33,924 nucleotides of DNA, taken from Porphyromonadaceae bacterium. Lineage in GTDB: Bacteria; Bacteroidota; Bacteroidia; Bacteroidales; Porphyromonadaceae. Shown here one piece after another: positions 8,003-16,143 of this stretch (position 1 is its first letter; the number at the start of each line of letters is the position of its first letter). The position numbers and the translations under genes were made by a program. Under the pieces are notes generated by a model that was not told where the DNA came from, searched no databases, and saw nothing but the letters and a program-made list of their open reading frames with translations. The stretch is from contig JAUMYV010000006.1 in the NCBI GenBank assembly GCA_030528445.1, positions 1 to 33,924 on the forward strand. The letters are read 5' to 3'.

Positions 8003-10618
8003 CTAGTTACCCGTAGGGTTCATGCTCATTAGACATAGCCCAAGGGGTGCGTTTGCCTTGATTTGCTGGTGTCTAATGTGTACGATTGCCTCTTCGCCCG
8101 GTAGCAGATCGAAGCAGTTGCGGCTAAAGCGCGTCTGCTGATGAGGCAGTGTGAGCCAAAGGTCTTTGATGAGTACTGGTGCGCTTAGGCGGATTTTGGC
8201 TTCGCCCTGTCTCTGCTCTAGCACCTCAATCCACACATTGCTTGGAGCCAGCTGTAGATCTTTGGTCTTGCAGGGGTAATACTCCAGGCGGATGGAGGAG
8301 TGCTCGGCAGACTTGAGCCTCATAGATAGCACTCTGTCTCTGGAGCTAGCCCCCAGCTCCCACTCCCCTAGAGAGAGCGTCTTGAGATGCGTCAGCTGGT
8401 TGGGTGGGCAGCTCGGCAGACTTATACTCGTACTGCGTATCAGCCCACCTCCGAGAGCGTAGAGACTGAGGTTTAGATCGCCGCCCTCTAGAGCCTGTAG
8501 CTGATCGTTGGCCAGATAGATAGCCAACGAATCTACGCCTAGCGGTTCGGCCACTAGGGCAATCGGGGCGTAGGCTTCGCGCACGGTATAGTGCATCGCC
8601 TTGTAGTTCTGCCCATGATCTATACTGCTCCATGAGAGAGCAGGCCAAGCATCGTTGAGCTGCCAATAGAGCATCCCCATACAGACGGGGCGCTGGCTAC
8701 GGAGCGTTCGGATGGCTGAGGCCATACCTCTAGCTTGTAGCACCTGCGATACGTAGACCAATCTATCGAAAGACTCTGGCACTTGATAGTACTGCTCCAT
8801 GTACTCGAGGATTCGCTTATTTCCCGTCGAAGCCTTTTGATGAACCTTCATGACCTCCGACTCTAGACTATGATCCTCTGGCAGTGTGAAGCTAGAGAGC
8901 AGGGCATGGGTCGGGAGAGACTGGAAGCCAAATTCGCTCACGAAGCGCATCCCTCTAGCCGAGCGGAAGACCTCGAAAGGCTGCTGACCGTACCAGAGCC
9001 CCCAGTAGTGGCTGTCTCCATAACCGAAGCTCTCTGGCCTACCCCAGTTGGCTTGCATAGGAGAGCCGTGTATGTAGCTACGCTCGGCGTCTAGCCGTGC
9101 CACTACCTCGGGCAGTACTTGTCTGAAAAGAGGGTCGTAGCCCTCCCGCATCTGCCGATACTGCTCTGGGGTGTACTTGGTTGCCCAACCCCAGTATTTG
9201 AGGGCCTCCTCAACCTCGTTGTTGCCACACCATAGGGCTAGAGAGGCGTGGTGGCGCAGGCGACGAACTTGCTGCTCGGCCTCTTGGCGTACGAGGGCTA
9301 GAAACTCTCGATCGCTCGGGTAGGCAGTGCAGGCAAACATAAAGTCCTGCCAGATGAGTATGCCTCGTCTGTCAGCCTCGTCGTAGAACCTCTCGTCTTC
9401 GTAGATGCCACCTCCCCAGACGCGAATCATGTTCATATTGGCGAAGACGACATCGTCGAAGAGACGCTCAAAGTCTTGCCCCTGTCGCTTGGTGAGTAGT
9501 AGATCGCCTGGTATGTAGTTCGCCCCTCGAATGAATATGGAGCGTTTATTGACCTCCCAGTAGAAAGACGTTCCCCATTGGTCGGGTTGATTGACGAACT
9601 TGATCTCTCTAATGCCGATGCGTTTGCTCCATCGATCCAGCTCTTCGCCACGAGCATTACGTAGCGATACGGATAACTTGTAGAGGTAGGGGCTTCCCCA
9701 GCCATTGGGCCACCAGAGGTTAGGGTGCTTGAGCGTGAGCGACAGAGGGCGTTTCAGGTCTGTGCTACGGCTACTTGCACAGACTATCCCTTGCTCATCT
9801 TCTAGAGCCACGTCGTAGTACAGCCCCGCGGACGACGCTAGCATAGTCAGCTCGGGCGTGATCTTGATATGAGCCTCGCTAGGCTGATGATCTTTGCTCC
9901 ACACAACTTGAGTAGACAGCCCTACATCCTCTAGTCGGGCTCCCACATAGCTGGTTAGGCGTACAGGGCGCCACAGCCCCATCGCCACGAGGCGCATCCC
10001 CCAGTCCCAGCCGTAGTGATAGGGTGCTTTGCGCGTGAAGGGGCTATACCGAATCGGGGCATGGTCATTGTCGGCAGGGTAGTTGAAGCCGTTGGAGAGA
10101 TACTGTGCATGAGCCTTCTTCAGAGGGCTATGTATATGCACGGTCAGTATATTCTCCCCCGAGTGTACGAGAGGCGTGATGTCGTAGCGGTAGGCCAGAA
10201 ACATATTGCTCGTACTGCCGAGATGACTACCATTGAGGTAGACATCGGCATAGGTATCTACTCCGTCTAGCTCTAGGAAGTGCCACCTATTAGCTTGTAG
10301 CTCATCCGCCGATAGCGTAAAGCTCGTGCGGTAGAGCCAGTCCTCTTGGCTCGGCCACTGCACCAGAGCTTCATTAGCCCGATAGTGAGGGTCGGGGAGT
10401 TTATTGGCTTTGATGAGCTCGTCTTGGATGATGCTCGGGGCTGTACAGTCTGTCCATAGGCTATCGCCAAGCATCTGATATTGCCATTGGGTAAGCGGTG
10501 TAGAGGTTTGGTGGCTTCTCGACTGTGGAGGCGTCTGTTTGGGATTCATCGAATGTAAATTAGCCCATAGGGTGGTATGGGCTAATAGTAGGATTAGTAA
10601 TAGATGCTGCCGATTCAT
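8003..10618 (-). CDS. Secreted GH2 beta-mannosidase
   Basis: An 871-residue glycoside hydrolase family 2 enzyme that removes terminal beta-1,4-mannose from the non-reducing end of mannans or N-glycan cores. An N-terminal signal peptide (MNRQHLLLILLLAHTTLWA) directs export. The jelly-roll sugar-binding domain follows (WHFLELDGVDTYADVYLNG), then the TIM barrel. Beta-mannosidase hallmarks are RVWGGGIYEDERFYDEAD, WQDFMFACTAYP, the acid/base Glu468 in WCGNNEVEEAL and the nucleophile Glu562 in FVSEFGFQS. Length and order fit the periplasmic Bacteroidetes type. It starts 19 bases after the TIGR01777 gene, so they probably share a transcript. No SusC/SusD pair or other polysaccharide-utilisation genes are next to it, which is unusual for such an enzyme in this phylum. 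Confidence 0.92.
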   Translation of the reverse strand: MNRQHLLLILLLAHTTLWANLHSMNPKQTPPQSRSHQTSTPLTQWQYQMLGDSLWTDCTAPSIIQDELIKANKLPDPHYRANEALVQWPSQEDWLYRTSFTLSADELQANRWHFLELDGVDTYADVYLNGSHLGSTSNMFLAYRYDITPLVHSGENILTVHIHSPLKKAHAQYLSNGFNYPADNDHAPIRYSPFTRKAPYHYGWDWGMRLVAMGLWRPVRLTSYVGARLEDVGLSTQVVWSKDHQPSEAHIKITPELTMLASSAGLYYDVALEDEQGIVCASSRSTDLKRPLSLTLKHPNLWWPNGWGSPYLYKLSVSLRNARGEELDRWSKRIGIREIKFVNQPDQWGTSFYWEVNKRSIFIRGANYIPGDLLLTKRQGQDFERLFDDVVFANMNMIRVWGGGIYEDERFYDEADRRGILIWQDFMFACTAYPSDREFLALVRQEAEQQVRRLRHHASLALWCGNNEVEEALKYWGWATKYTPEQYRQMREGYDPLFRQVLPEVVARLDAERSYIHGSPMQANWGRPESFGYGDSHYWGLWYGQQPFEVFRSARGMRFVSEFGFQSLPTHALLSSFTLPEDHSLESEVMKVHQKASTGNKRILEYMEQYYQVPESFDRLVYVSQVLQARGMASAIRTLRSQRPVCMGMLYWQLNDAWPALSWSSIDHGQNYKAMHYTVREAYAPIALVAEPLGVDSLAIYLANDQLQALEGGDLNLSLYALGGGLIRSTSISLPSCPPNQLTHLKTLSLGEWELGASSRDRVLSMRLKSAEHSSIRLEYYPCKTKDLQLAPSNVWIEVLEQRQGEAKIRLSAPVLIKDLWLTLPHQQTRFSRNCFDLLPGEEAIVHIRHQQIKANAPLGLCLMSMNPTGN

Positions 10619-10637
10619 AATGATTACGCAAAAAGGG

Positions 10638-11588
10638 TCAGCTCATGGGGCGCTCTCTGAGGATAGCCCTAAGGGCTTGGTTGAGGCTGTGGTAGTGGAA
10701 CGAAAATCCCTCGGCGATCAGCTTGTCGCAGCTGGCAGGTCTACCTCGTAGGAGGTCTCGGCTCATCTCTCCGAGTACAATCTGTATGAGCTTCGTCGGT
10801 ACAGGGATGCGCAGATGGTCATGCCCAGAGATGCACGATAGGCCATACATAAACTGATTGTTGGTCAGAGGTGCTTCGGCGCAAGCATTGTAGACGCCTC
10901 TCATCTGTTCATGCTCTATGGCATGTGTATAGATGCGGCATAGGTCTGCGATGTGTATCCAATTGACGTACTGATTGCCTTTGCCCAGTGGGGTGTTTAG
11001 ACCAAAGCGTACAGGCATCAGCATATTGGGTAGGCCTCCGCCATGAGGGTCTAGGACGAATCCCTGCCTTAGAATGACGGTACGCACGCCTAGTAGCTCC
11101 TCGGATCTAGTCGCCTCAGCCTCGAGCATTTCGTAGGTTTGGGCAAGGAAGCTCTGTCCAGCTCCCTCCTCTTCGTGAGCGTAGACGCGGCCACTCTTGC
11201 CTGGATAGTAGAAGAGCGAAGCCCCCCAAATGATTGTCTTGACGTGGTGCTCAAGCTGTGAGAGGCGATTGACCAGCAAGCGTGCCGATAGGATACGGCT
11301 ACGCAGAATATCTCGTTTGCGTGCTCTGGTCCATCGTTCGCCAAAGATGCTCACGCCGGATAGATGGATGATGACGTCGGCCTGCTGTAGGGGATGATCT
11401 GCGATTAGGCGCTCCTCCATATCCCAGTAGAATGCCTCGTCGCAAGCCTCCATACTCTCCTCTACATGGCGCGTGAGCCACAGAACTCGGTAGCCCTGCT
11501 CTCTAAGGTGTTGGGTGAGTCGTAGCCCGATGAGACTTCGGCCCCCTGTGATGAGAATAGTCTCCTTTTTTTCTTGATTATGCTCCAT
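10638..11588 (-). CDS. TIGR01777 family NAD(P)-binding epimerase-like protein
   Basis: A 316-residue extended short-chain dehydrogenase/reductase-like protein. The N-terminal nucleotide-binding loop reads ITGGRSLIGLRL (residues about 13-24), a variant of the usual TGGTGFIG. VIIHLSGVSIFGERWT follows (the conserved NLAG-like strand plus the family-specific RW). The middle has GRVYAHEEEGAGQSFLA, and VILRQGFVLDPHGGGLPNMLMP is the characteristic RxGxVL segment. The C-terminus matches DUF1731 (RPASCDKLIAEGFSFHYHSLNQAL). Function is unknown for most of the family; it is usually annotated as a sugar-nucleotide epimerase or YfcH-like protein. It is the first gene of a unit with the beta-mannosidase 19 bases downstream. 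Family assignment is firm, reaction unknown. Confidence 0.88.
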   Translation of the reverse strand: MEHNQEKKETILITGGRSLIGLRLTQHLREQGYRVLWLTRHVEESMEACDEAFYWDMEERLIADHPLQQADVIIHLSGVSIFGERWTRARKRDILRSRILSARLLVNRLSQLEHHVKTIIWGASLFYYPGKSGRVYAHEEEGAGQSFLAQTYEMLEAEATRSEELLGVRTVILRQGFVLDPHGGGLPNMLMPVRFGLNTPLGKGNQYVNWIHIADLCRIYTHAIEHEQMRGVYNACAEAPLTNNQFMYGLSCISGHDHLRIPVPTKLIQIVLGEMSRDLLRGRPASCDKLIAEGFSFHYHSLNQALRAILRERPMS

Positions 11589-11697
11589 CGTCTTGTGTTT
11601 GTCTTGTCAATAACGATATAAAGTTAGGAATAAAATCAGAGCAAGCCTCTCCGAGACTAAATACCGAGTGTACAAAAGTGGGGCAAACTCCAAATAC

Positions 11698-12101
11698 GGA
11701 AATATAAATTTGGTGTTAAAATATGCTGCTGTATTCTTGGGCAATTTCCGAAGAAAAGATCTCTCGCAGAGGAAAATTTCAGAGAGATTTTTGGGGATTG
11801 TAGGACTAATGCTTCGCAATGTGTACATAGATCCGAAAAGATTAGTGCAGAGAAACTCTGAAATTTGAGTCTAAAGCAGATGTATTCGCTTAAAAACAGA
11901 GTTCAAATCACTTGTTATTAAACAATTATGAAACCTGCGTTTTAGAAGGCTATTTTTATTCGGTTGGGGGTCAACTGCCCAAACGAGGTCAAACTCAATC
12001 TAGAGCCTCTGAGAGGCCAAATACGCGATGTGCCGTTTTCCGCTGGCTTTTGGCCACAATCTCTCATCAACATTCTGAAATTTGAGCTAAAATATAAATC
12101 C
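11698..12101 (+). repeat. Dispersed non-coding repeat, copy A (about 404 bp)
   Basis: This copy is matched, in reverse orientation, by 30278-30693. It begins GGAAATATAAATT and ends AAAATATAAAT. Block 1, 11780-11863, matches 30517-30600 at 72 of 84 positions and includes the identical strings GGATTGTAGGACTAAT and ATGTGTACA and a 22-base identical run ending in GCAGAGAAA. Block 2, from about 12002, shares AGGCCAAATACGCG and CTCTCATCAACA. The middle (about 11865-11990) has diverged. Inverted repeats are TTTCAGAG/CTCTGAAA around block 1, ACTAAT/ATTAGT inside it, and GCCTC/GAGGC at about 12005-12017. There is no protein in common, and no transposase. It could be a MITE-like element or a structured RNA; I cannot tell which. 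Confidence 0.8.
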
Positions 12102-12351
12102 GAGGGGGATTTCCGAGCGATGCTATATGATGCTTCGTTGCATCAAAACTTCTATCACTGAGCCTAGGGGGAGATGTATGCTTTGCTCTATCTGCGGTTT
12201 AGCTAAATGAGTTTTTATATTTATTTTTAGAGAGTTATTCTTTGTGGTTTAGGTTATCACATCGTAGTGACGGCTTGGCTTGATAGGCCTAGCTCTCTCT
12301 ATGAGCCATTGGGTTATGGGGTTACATCCCTTAGGTTCTAAATTAAATAGA

Positions 12352-12359
12352 TAACTTTG
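12352..12359 (+). promoter_or_regulatory. Promoter -7 box of ricT-gldH
   Basis: TAACTTTG is an exact TAnnTTTG match 29 bases before the ricT ATG. The expected -33 TTTG is not present at 19-21 bases upstream, so the promoter may be weak or activated. Confidence 0.55.
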
Positions 12360-12388
12360 CTTGGTATTTAGACCACGATAATTATTAG

Positions 12389-13708
12389 ATGATATATAAA
12401 ACAACTACAGCCAATAGAGGATGTTGTGGTATGACGTCCAAAGGCTGCAAAGGCTGCTGCTCCAAGAAGCAAAGTAGCTACGATTGGCTTAGCGATATCC
12501 CCGAGGCGATCCGCTCGTGCGATATTGTTGAGGTGCAATTTAAGAATACCCGTAAGGGCTACTACGTCAATGCTCAAGGTCTAGATCTGCAAAAGGGAGA
12601 CCTTGTGGCTGTAGAGGCCTCTCCGGGGCACGATATAGGTGAAGTAACTCTAGTGGGTAAGCTCGTCGAGCTTGCTATGAAAAAGCATCGTTATCGCCCC
12701 GAGAAGGGCGTTATGCCTCAGATCTATCGCATTGCGAAGCCTGCCGATTTGGAGAAATGGGAAGAGGCTAAGGCGAGGGAAGATCAGACGATGATACGAA
12801 CGAGACAGATTGCCGCAGATCTGGGTCTGGAGATGAAGATTGGCGATGTGGAGTATCAGGGAGACGGCAATAAGGCGATTTTTTACTACATCGCAGATGG
12901 TCGTGTAGACTTCCGACAGCTAATCCGTGTCTTGGCCGATACCTTCCACATCAGAGTGGAGATGAAGCAGATCGGAGCTAGACAAGAGGCGGGGCGCATC
13001 GGAGGGATTGGTCCTTGCGGTCGCGAGCTCTGCTGCTCTAGCTGGATGAGTACTTTCGTCTCGGTCAATACGAGTGCAGCACGCGTCCAAGACTTATCGC
13101 TCAATCCGCAGAAGCTCACAGGGCTATGTGGTAAGCTCAAGTGCTGCATGAACTACGAGGTACAGGCCTACACCGAGGCACAGCGTTCGCTACCAAGCCG
13201 TGAAATCGTGCTCGAGACCAAGCGTCATGCCTACCATCACTTCAAGACCGATAGCTTCCAGAGACAGATTACCTATAGTACGTCTGCTAGTCATCCTGCT
13301 GGTCTTGTAACCATCTCGGCGAAAAGAGCCTTCGAGGTCATCTCGATGAATAAACAAGGTGAGAAGCCCGACACTCTAGAGTTCAATAACGAGCGCGAAA
13401 AGCCACAGGCCAAGCCTCTGGATATTCTCTCGGACAATAGTCTCACACGCTTCGACAAGAAGGCTAATGGCAATGGGCACAAACAAGGTGGATCGCGCCG
13501 TCCTAAGAATGGAGAGCGTGCACAGCAGACAGGTAGACGTAGAGAAGGCCAGCGTGAGCACTCGGCAATACCCCGCCCCAATAATGCAGAGCCAAGAGGG
13601 GAGCGTATTCGTCCACAAGGCGGGGAGCGCAGACGTGTGCAAGGTACTCGTCAAACTCCTAATAGGCCTACCTCTAAGCCACCGCAGGGAGTTCGTACTG
13701 AAGAATAG
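12389..13708 (+). CDS. ricT: PSP1 domain protein RicT/YaaT-like
   Basis: A 439-residue protein of the PSP1 family. In Bacillus, RicT (YaaT) belongs to the Fe-S-containing Ric complex that guides RNase Y maturation of RNA and affects development. Features seen: a Cys-rich N-terminus (Cys12, 13, 20, 23, 24); the PSP1 core from about 40 to 270; GPCGRELCCSSW with cysteines near 210-217; and GLCGKLKCCMNYE near 245-257, the conserved cluster likely to hold an Fe-S centre. Residues from about 335 to the end form a low-complexity basic tail rich in Arg, Gln, Pro and Gly, probably disordered and nucleic-acid binding. It lies 9 bases before the GldH-like gene, a neighbour order common in Bacteroidetes. 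RicA and RicF partners are not in the window. Confidence 0.88.
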   Translation: MIYKTTTANRGCCGMTSKGCKGCCSKKQSSYDWLSDIPEAIRSCDIVEVQFKNTRKGYYVNAQGLDLQKGDLVAVEASPGHDIGEVTLVGKLVELAMKKHRYRPEKGVMPQIYRIAKPADLEKWEEAKAREDQTMIRTRQIAADLGLEMKIGDVEYQGDGNKAIFYYIADGRVDFRQLIRVLADTFHIRVEMKQIGARQEAGRIGGIGPCGRELCCSSWMSTFVSVNTSAARVQDLSLNPQKLTGLCGKLKCCMNYEVQAYTEAQRSLPSREIVLETKRHAYHHFKTDSFQRQITYSTSASHPAGLVTISAKRAFEVISMNKQGEKPDTLEFNNEREKPQAKPLDILSDNSLTRFDKKANGNGHKQGGSRRPKNGERAQQTGRRREGQREHSAIPRPNNAEPRGERIRPQGGERRRVQGTRQTPNRPTSKPPQGVRTEE

Positions 13709-13717
13709 CGAGAAACG

Positions 13718-14185
13718 ATGTTGGCCAAGGGGGTTTTTAGATTAGTTTGTCTGCTGTTCATTGGCTTAGCTAGTTCTTGCATGCAGCAGGCCGAGGACGG
13801 TTCGATTTATTGGACGGAGTTCGATCGGTCGGATACGCAGATCAAGTTCTTTATCCCTCGCGGACAAACGGCCTACAACATCACCCTTGCTGCACGTGTA
13901 GACAACCGTCAGGATAGCATAGAGCTACCACTGCAGGTGCGCGTGGAGAATGCCTATGGGCTATACCTGATTGATACCGTTGTCTTGCGGTTGGTAGAGT
14001 CCGATATGTCCGAGAGACGCTCTAGCGTGGCAATGAGGGAGATGGCAGTGAGGCTTAGTCGCTCATGTATGCTGCCTATGGCAGGGCTCTATTCATTGAC
14101 CGTCCAGCCTTTGCAGGAGGCTGATGTGTCTGGTCTGGTTGCCATAGGGATAGAGCTTACCGAGGAGGGTAGCCATCTAGATTAG
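13718..14185 (+). CDS. gldH: GldH-like lipoprotein
   Basis: A 155-residue probable outer-membrane or periplasmic lipoprotein. The signal peptide is hydrophobic (FRLVCLLFIGLASSC) with lipobox LASSC, the Cys being lipidated at residue 21. The mature part has IYWTEFDRSDTQIKFFIP and TAYNITLAARVDNR, the pattern of GldH (a short beta-rich protein first linked to gliding and to the type IX secretion background in Bacteroidetes). Position directly after ricT also fits GldH. The similarity is by eye and moderate, and the mature domain is shorter than I expect for the family, so it may be a diverged member. Non-gliding Bacteroidales keep this gene; its role there is unknown. Confidence 0.65.
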   Translation: MLAKGVFRLVCLLFIGLASSCMQQAEDGSIYWTEFDRSDTQIKFFIPRGQTAYNITLAARVDNRQDSIELPLQVRVENAYGLYLIDTVVLRLVESDMSERRSSVAMREMAVRLSRSCMLPMAGLYSLTVQPLQEADVSGLVAIGIELTEEGSHLD

Positions 14186-14404
14186 GGATACTAGCTGGGG
14201 CTTATCAACGAGCTACAATCCCTCAACCGAGTTGTTTGTACATAAATAGGCGGTGTGTCATAACCCCAAACGCCTGTGTTACTCGTGACATTCGGCCTCG
14301 GTCACATACCAGAGTTCGACCCAAGTGTGTAGAATTTAAGGTAAGGTAATTACCCCAAAGAGCTATCGAAAACCTCTATGAAATCTTATTGTAGTAAGCA
14401 ATAA

Positions 14405-14436
14405 TTGGTGGTAGCACAAGCAAAGTAGTACCTTTG
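14405..14436 (+). promoter_or_regulatory. Promoter of the selenium operon
   Basis: TTG at 14405-14407 and TACCTTTG at 14429-14436, spaced by 21 bases, match the Bacteroidetes promoter. Transcription should start near 14443, essentially at the first ATG of mnmH, so the mRNA would be leaderless or have a very short leader. The upstream gap (14186-14404) contains no other box I can support. Confidence 0.6.
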
Positions 14437-14442
14437 TGTATC

Positions 14443-15483
14443 ATGGATATAGAGATGAGCCACTGGCTCAAACATCAAGCGAATAGTCTGCTACTAGATG
14501 TCCGCACACCTGGCGAATTTACCCAAGGGCATATCCCTGGCGCGGTGAATTTACCTCTTTTTAGTGATGAAGAACGAGCTATCATAGGCACGCTCTATGT
14601 ACAACAAGGACGTCAGCAGGCGGTGGACGAGGGTATACGTATATTGGGTCCTCGACTTTGGAATTACATATCTGAGGCCCGCAGCATATCCTCGGGAAAC
14701 CCTGTTTCTGTATACTGCTGGCGTGGGGGGATGCGTAGTGGATTTGCAGCATGGCTCCTCGACATGGGCGGGATGAAGGTGAATAGGCTCAAAGGGGGAT
14801 ATAAGGCCTTTCGTCGCTATGGCGAAGCCTTAATATCCGAGACTTCATGGTCGTTTATCGTACTAGGCGGGGCTACTGGATCTGGCAAGACCCCCATTCT
14901 CCACGAGCTAAAGCTCCTTGGCGAGCAAGTCCTAGACTTGGAGGCCTTGGCACATCACAAAGGTTCGGTCTTTGGTGCCATAGGACAGCCCTCGCAACCC
15001 ACTACCGAGCAGTTCATCAACTCGCTCTACTACGAACTTACCATGCTAGATCCCAGAAAGCGAATTTGGCTAGAGAGCGAGAGTAAACTTATCGGTAGGG
15101 TATTCATTCCCGATGGCCTATGGGAGGTAATCTGCCATGCGCCCATAGTTCATCTAGACATTCCTCTAGAGGTAAGAGCAGAGCATATTGTGGCAGAGTA
15201 TGGCAGAGCTCCTATACCCGAACTTATGGCGCCTTTCGAGCGAATTGCCAAGCGACTAGGAAGAGAGCAAAAGCAACGCGCCCAAGCGGCTCTGCTCTCG
15301 GGAGACGTTAAGACTGCGGCAATCATCGCTTTGGGTTATTACGACAAAGCCTACAACCGTTCTCTAGCCAAGGACTGGGGCACTCCGATGCTCACGCTTT
15401 CTGTCTGCGAAGACTGTCCACTCCAGACCGCACGTCTACTCCTTTCGGAGCTAGAAAAATACCAAAATCAACAATCAGTATAG
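14443..15483 (+). CDS. mnmH: tRNA 2-selenouridine synthase
   Basis: MnmH (SelU) replaces sulfur of 2-thiouridine at the wobble position of Lys, Glu and Gln tRNAs with selenium from selenophosphate. The protein (346 residues from this ATG) has an N-terminal rhodanese domain with LDVRTPGEFTQGHIPGAVNLP and the active Cys92 in YCWRGGMRSG. A P-loop domain follows, with GGATGSGKT at 142-150 and the WLESESKLIGRVFIP segment. Length equals the family norm. A TTG nine bases upstream keeps the frame open but lies in the -7 box; ATG at 14443 or 14455 is more likely. First gene of a five-gene operon that supplies its own selenophosphate through selD. Gap to yedF is 4 bases. Confidence 0.95.
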   Translation: MDIEMSHWLKHQANSLLLDVRTPGEFTQGHIPGAVNLPLFSDEERAIIGTLYVQQGRQQAVDEGIRILGPRLWNYISEARSISSGNPVSVYCWRGGMRSGFAAWLLDMGGMKVNRLKGGYKAFRRYGEALISETSWSFIVLGGATGSGKTPILHELKLLGEQVLDLEALAHHKGSVFGAIGQPSQPTTEQFINSLYYELTMLDPRKRIWLESESKLIGRVFIPDGLWEVICHAPIVHLDIPLEVRAEHIVAEYGRAPIPELMAPFERIAKRLGREQKQRAQAALLSGDVKTAAIIALGYYDKAYNRSLAKDWGTPMLTLSVCEDCPLQTARLLLSELEKYQNQQSV

Positions 15484-15487
15484 ATAT

Positions 15488-16120
15488 ATGAAGACGATTG
15501 ATACACGGGGCAAACTATGCCCCATGCCCTTGATTATGCTCAAGAAAGGGCTTACCGAATGCCATGCTGGGGATGAAGTCTGCGTGCTCACCGACAACGA
15601 AACAGCCTGCTCCAATCTCAATGACTACCTGCACGAGCTACGTGCCGATGCCCAGCAACAGATCGTAACGAGCTCCCACGGAGAGACCTACACCGAGATT
15701 CGCTTCTCTGTACCAGAGGTTGCCAGTGGAGCTACGGCTCAGAGCTCTGCACCCTCTTGCTACACGACACCTAGCGCCGATACGCCCTACGGAGTAGTTA
15801 TTAGCTCGGACGAAATGGGTAGTGGCGACCAAGAGCTCGGCAAAATCTTGATGCGTGCCTTCGTCAATGCCCTCATCGAGATGCCTCATATACCTAAGTT
15901 TGTCATCCTCTACAATCGAGGGGTCTACCTAGCCACGAAGCAGACAGATACAGCCCAGACACTGGAGCGAATGAAAACCGAGAAGGGAGTAGATATCGTC
16001 TGCTGTGGCACCTGCTTGGATTATTATGATCTGCGCGACAACCTACAAGTCGGGCGAATCAGCAATATGTACACGATCATGGAGATGCAGGGGCGTGTGA
16101 ATCGAATTTTGCGTCCATAA
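15488..16120 (+). CDS. yedF: Selenium metabolism protein YedF (TusA-DsrE fusion)
   Basis: A 210-residue sulfurtransferase-like protein. The N-terminal TusA-like domain (1-75) has the CPMP motif with Cys11, which carries persulfide in TusA. The C-terminal DsrE-like domain begins near 98 (YGVVISSDEMGSGDQELGK) and contains CCGTCLDYYDL near 178-188, then QVGRISNMYTI, the hallmark end of the YedF selenium family. YedF genes co-occur with selD across bacteria and are thought to deliver or handle reduced selenium, but the reaction is not established. It sits 4 bases after mnmH and 23 before the cysteine desulfurase, in one operon. The two Cys centres suggest relay of Se or S from desulfurase to SelD; this is inference. 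Confidence 0.92.
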   Translation: MKTIDTRGKLCPMPLIMLKKGLTECHAGDEVCVLTDNETACSNLNDYLHELRADAQQQIVTSSHGETYTEIRFSVPEVASGATAQSSAPSCYTTPSADTPYGVVISSDEMGSGDQELGKILMRAFVNALIEMPHIPKFVILYNRGVYLATKQTDTAQTLERMKTEKGVDIVCCGTCLDYYDLRDNLQVGRISNMYTIMEMQGRVNRILRP

Positions 16121-16143
16121 GCACTCCTAGATTTAGCTTCGGT

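Larger units (their letters stand above)
11589..12388. other. 800-bp intergenic region with repeat copy A
   Basis: This gap lies between the divergent TIGR01777 and ricT genes. It holds repeat copy A (11698-12101) and the ricT promoter. On the minus strand at 11619-11626 there is TAACTTTA, a weak -7-like box that might serve the TIGR01777 unit. Just past the repeat a small hairpin TGATGC/GCATCA (12128-12145) precedes AAAA. Two open frames crossing the repeat are not conserved in copy B and are not genes. No tRNA or riboswitch is recognised. Confidence 0.7.

Noticed and set aside
11607-11868. Overlapping open frames on both strands inside repeat copy A
   Set aside because: Neither protein is preserved in copy B and both are low in normal coding character; the repeat is better seen as non-coding.
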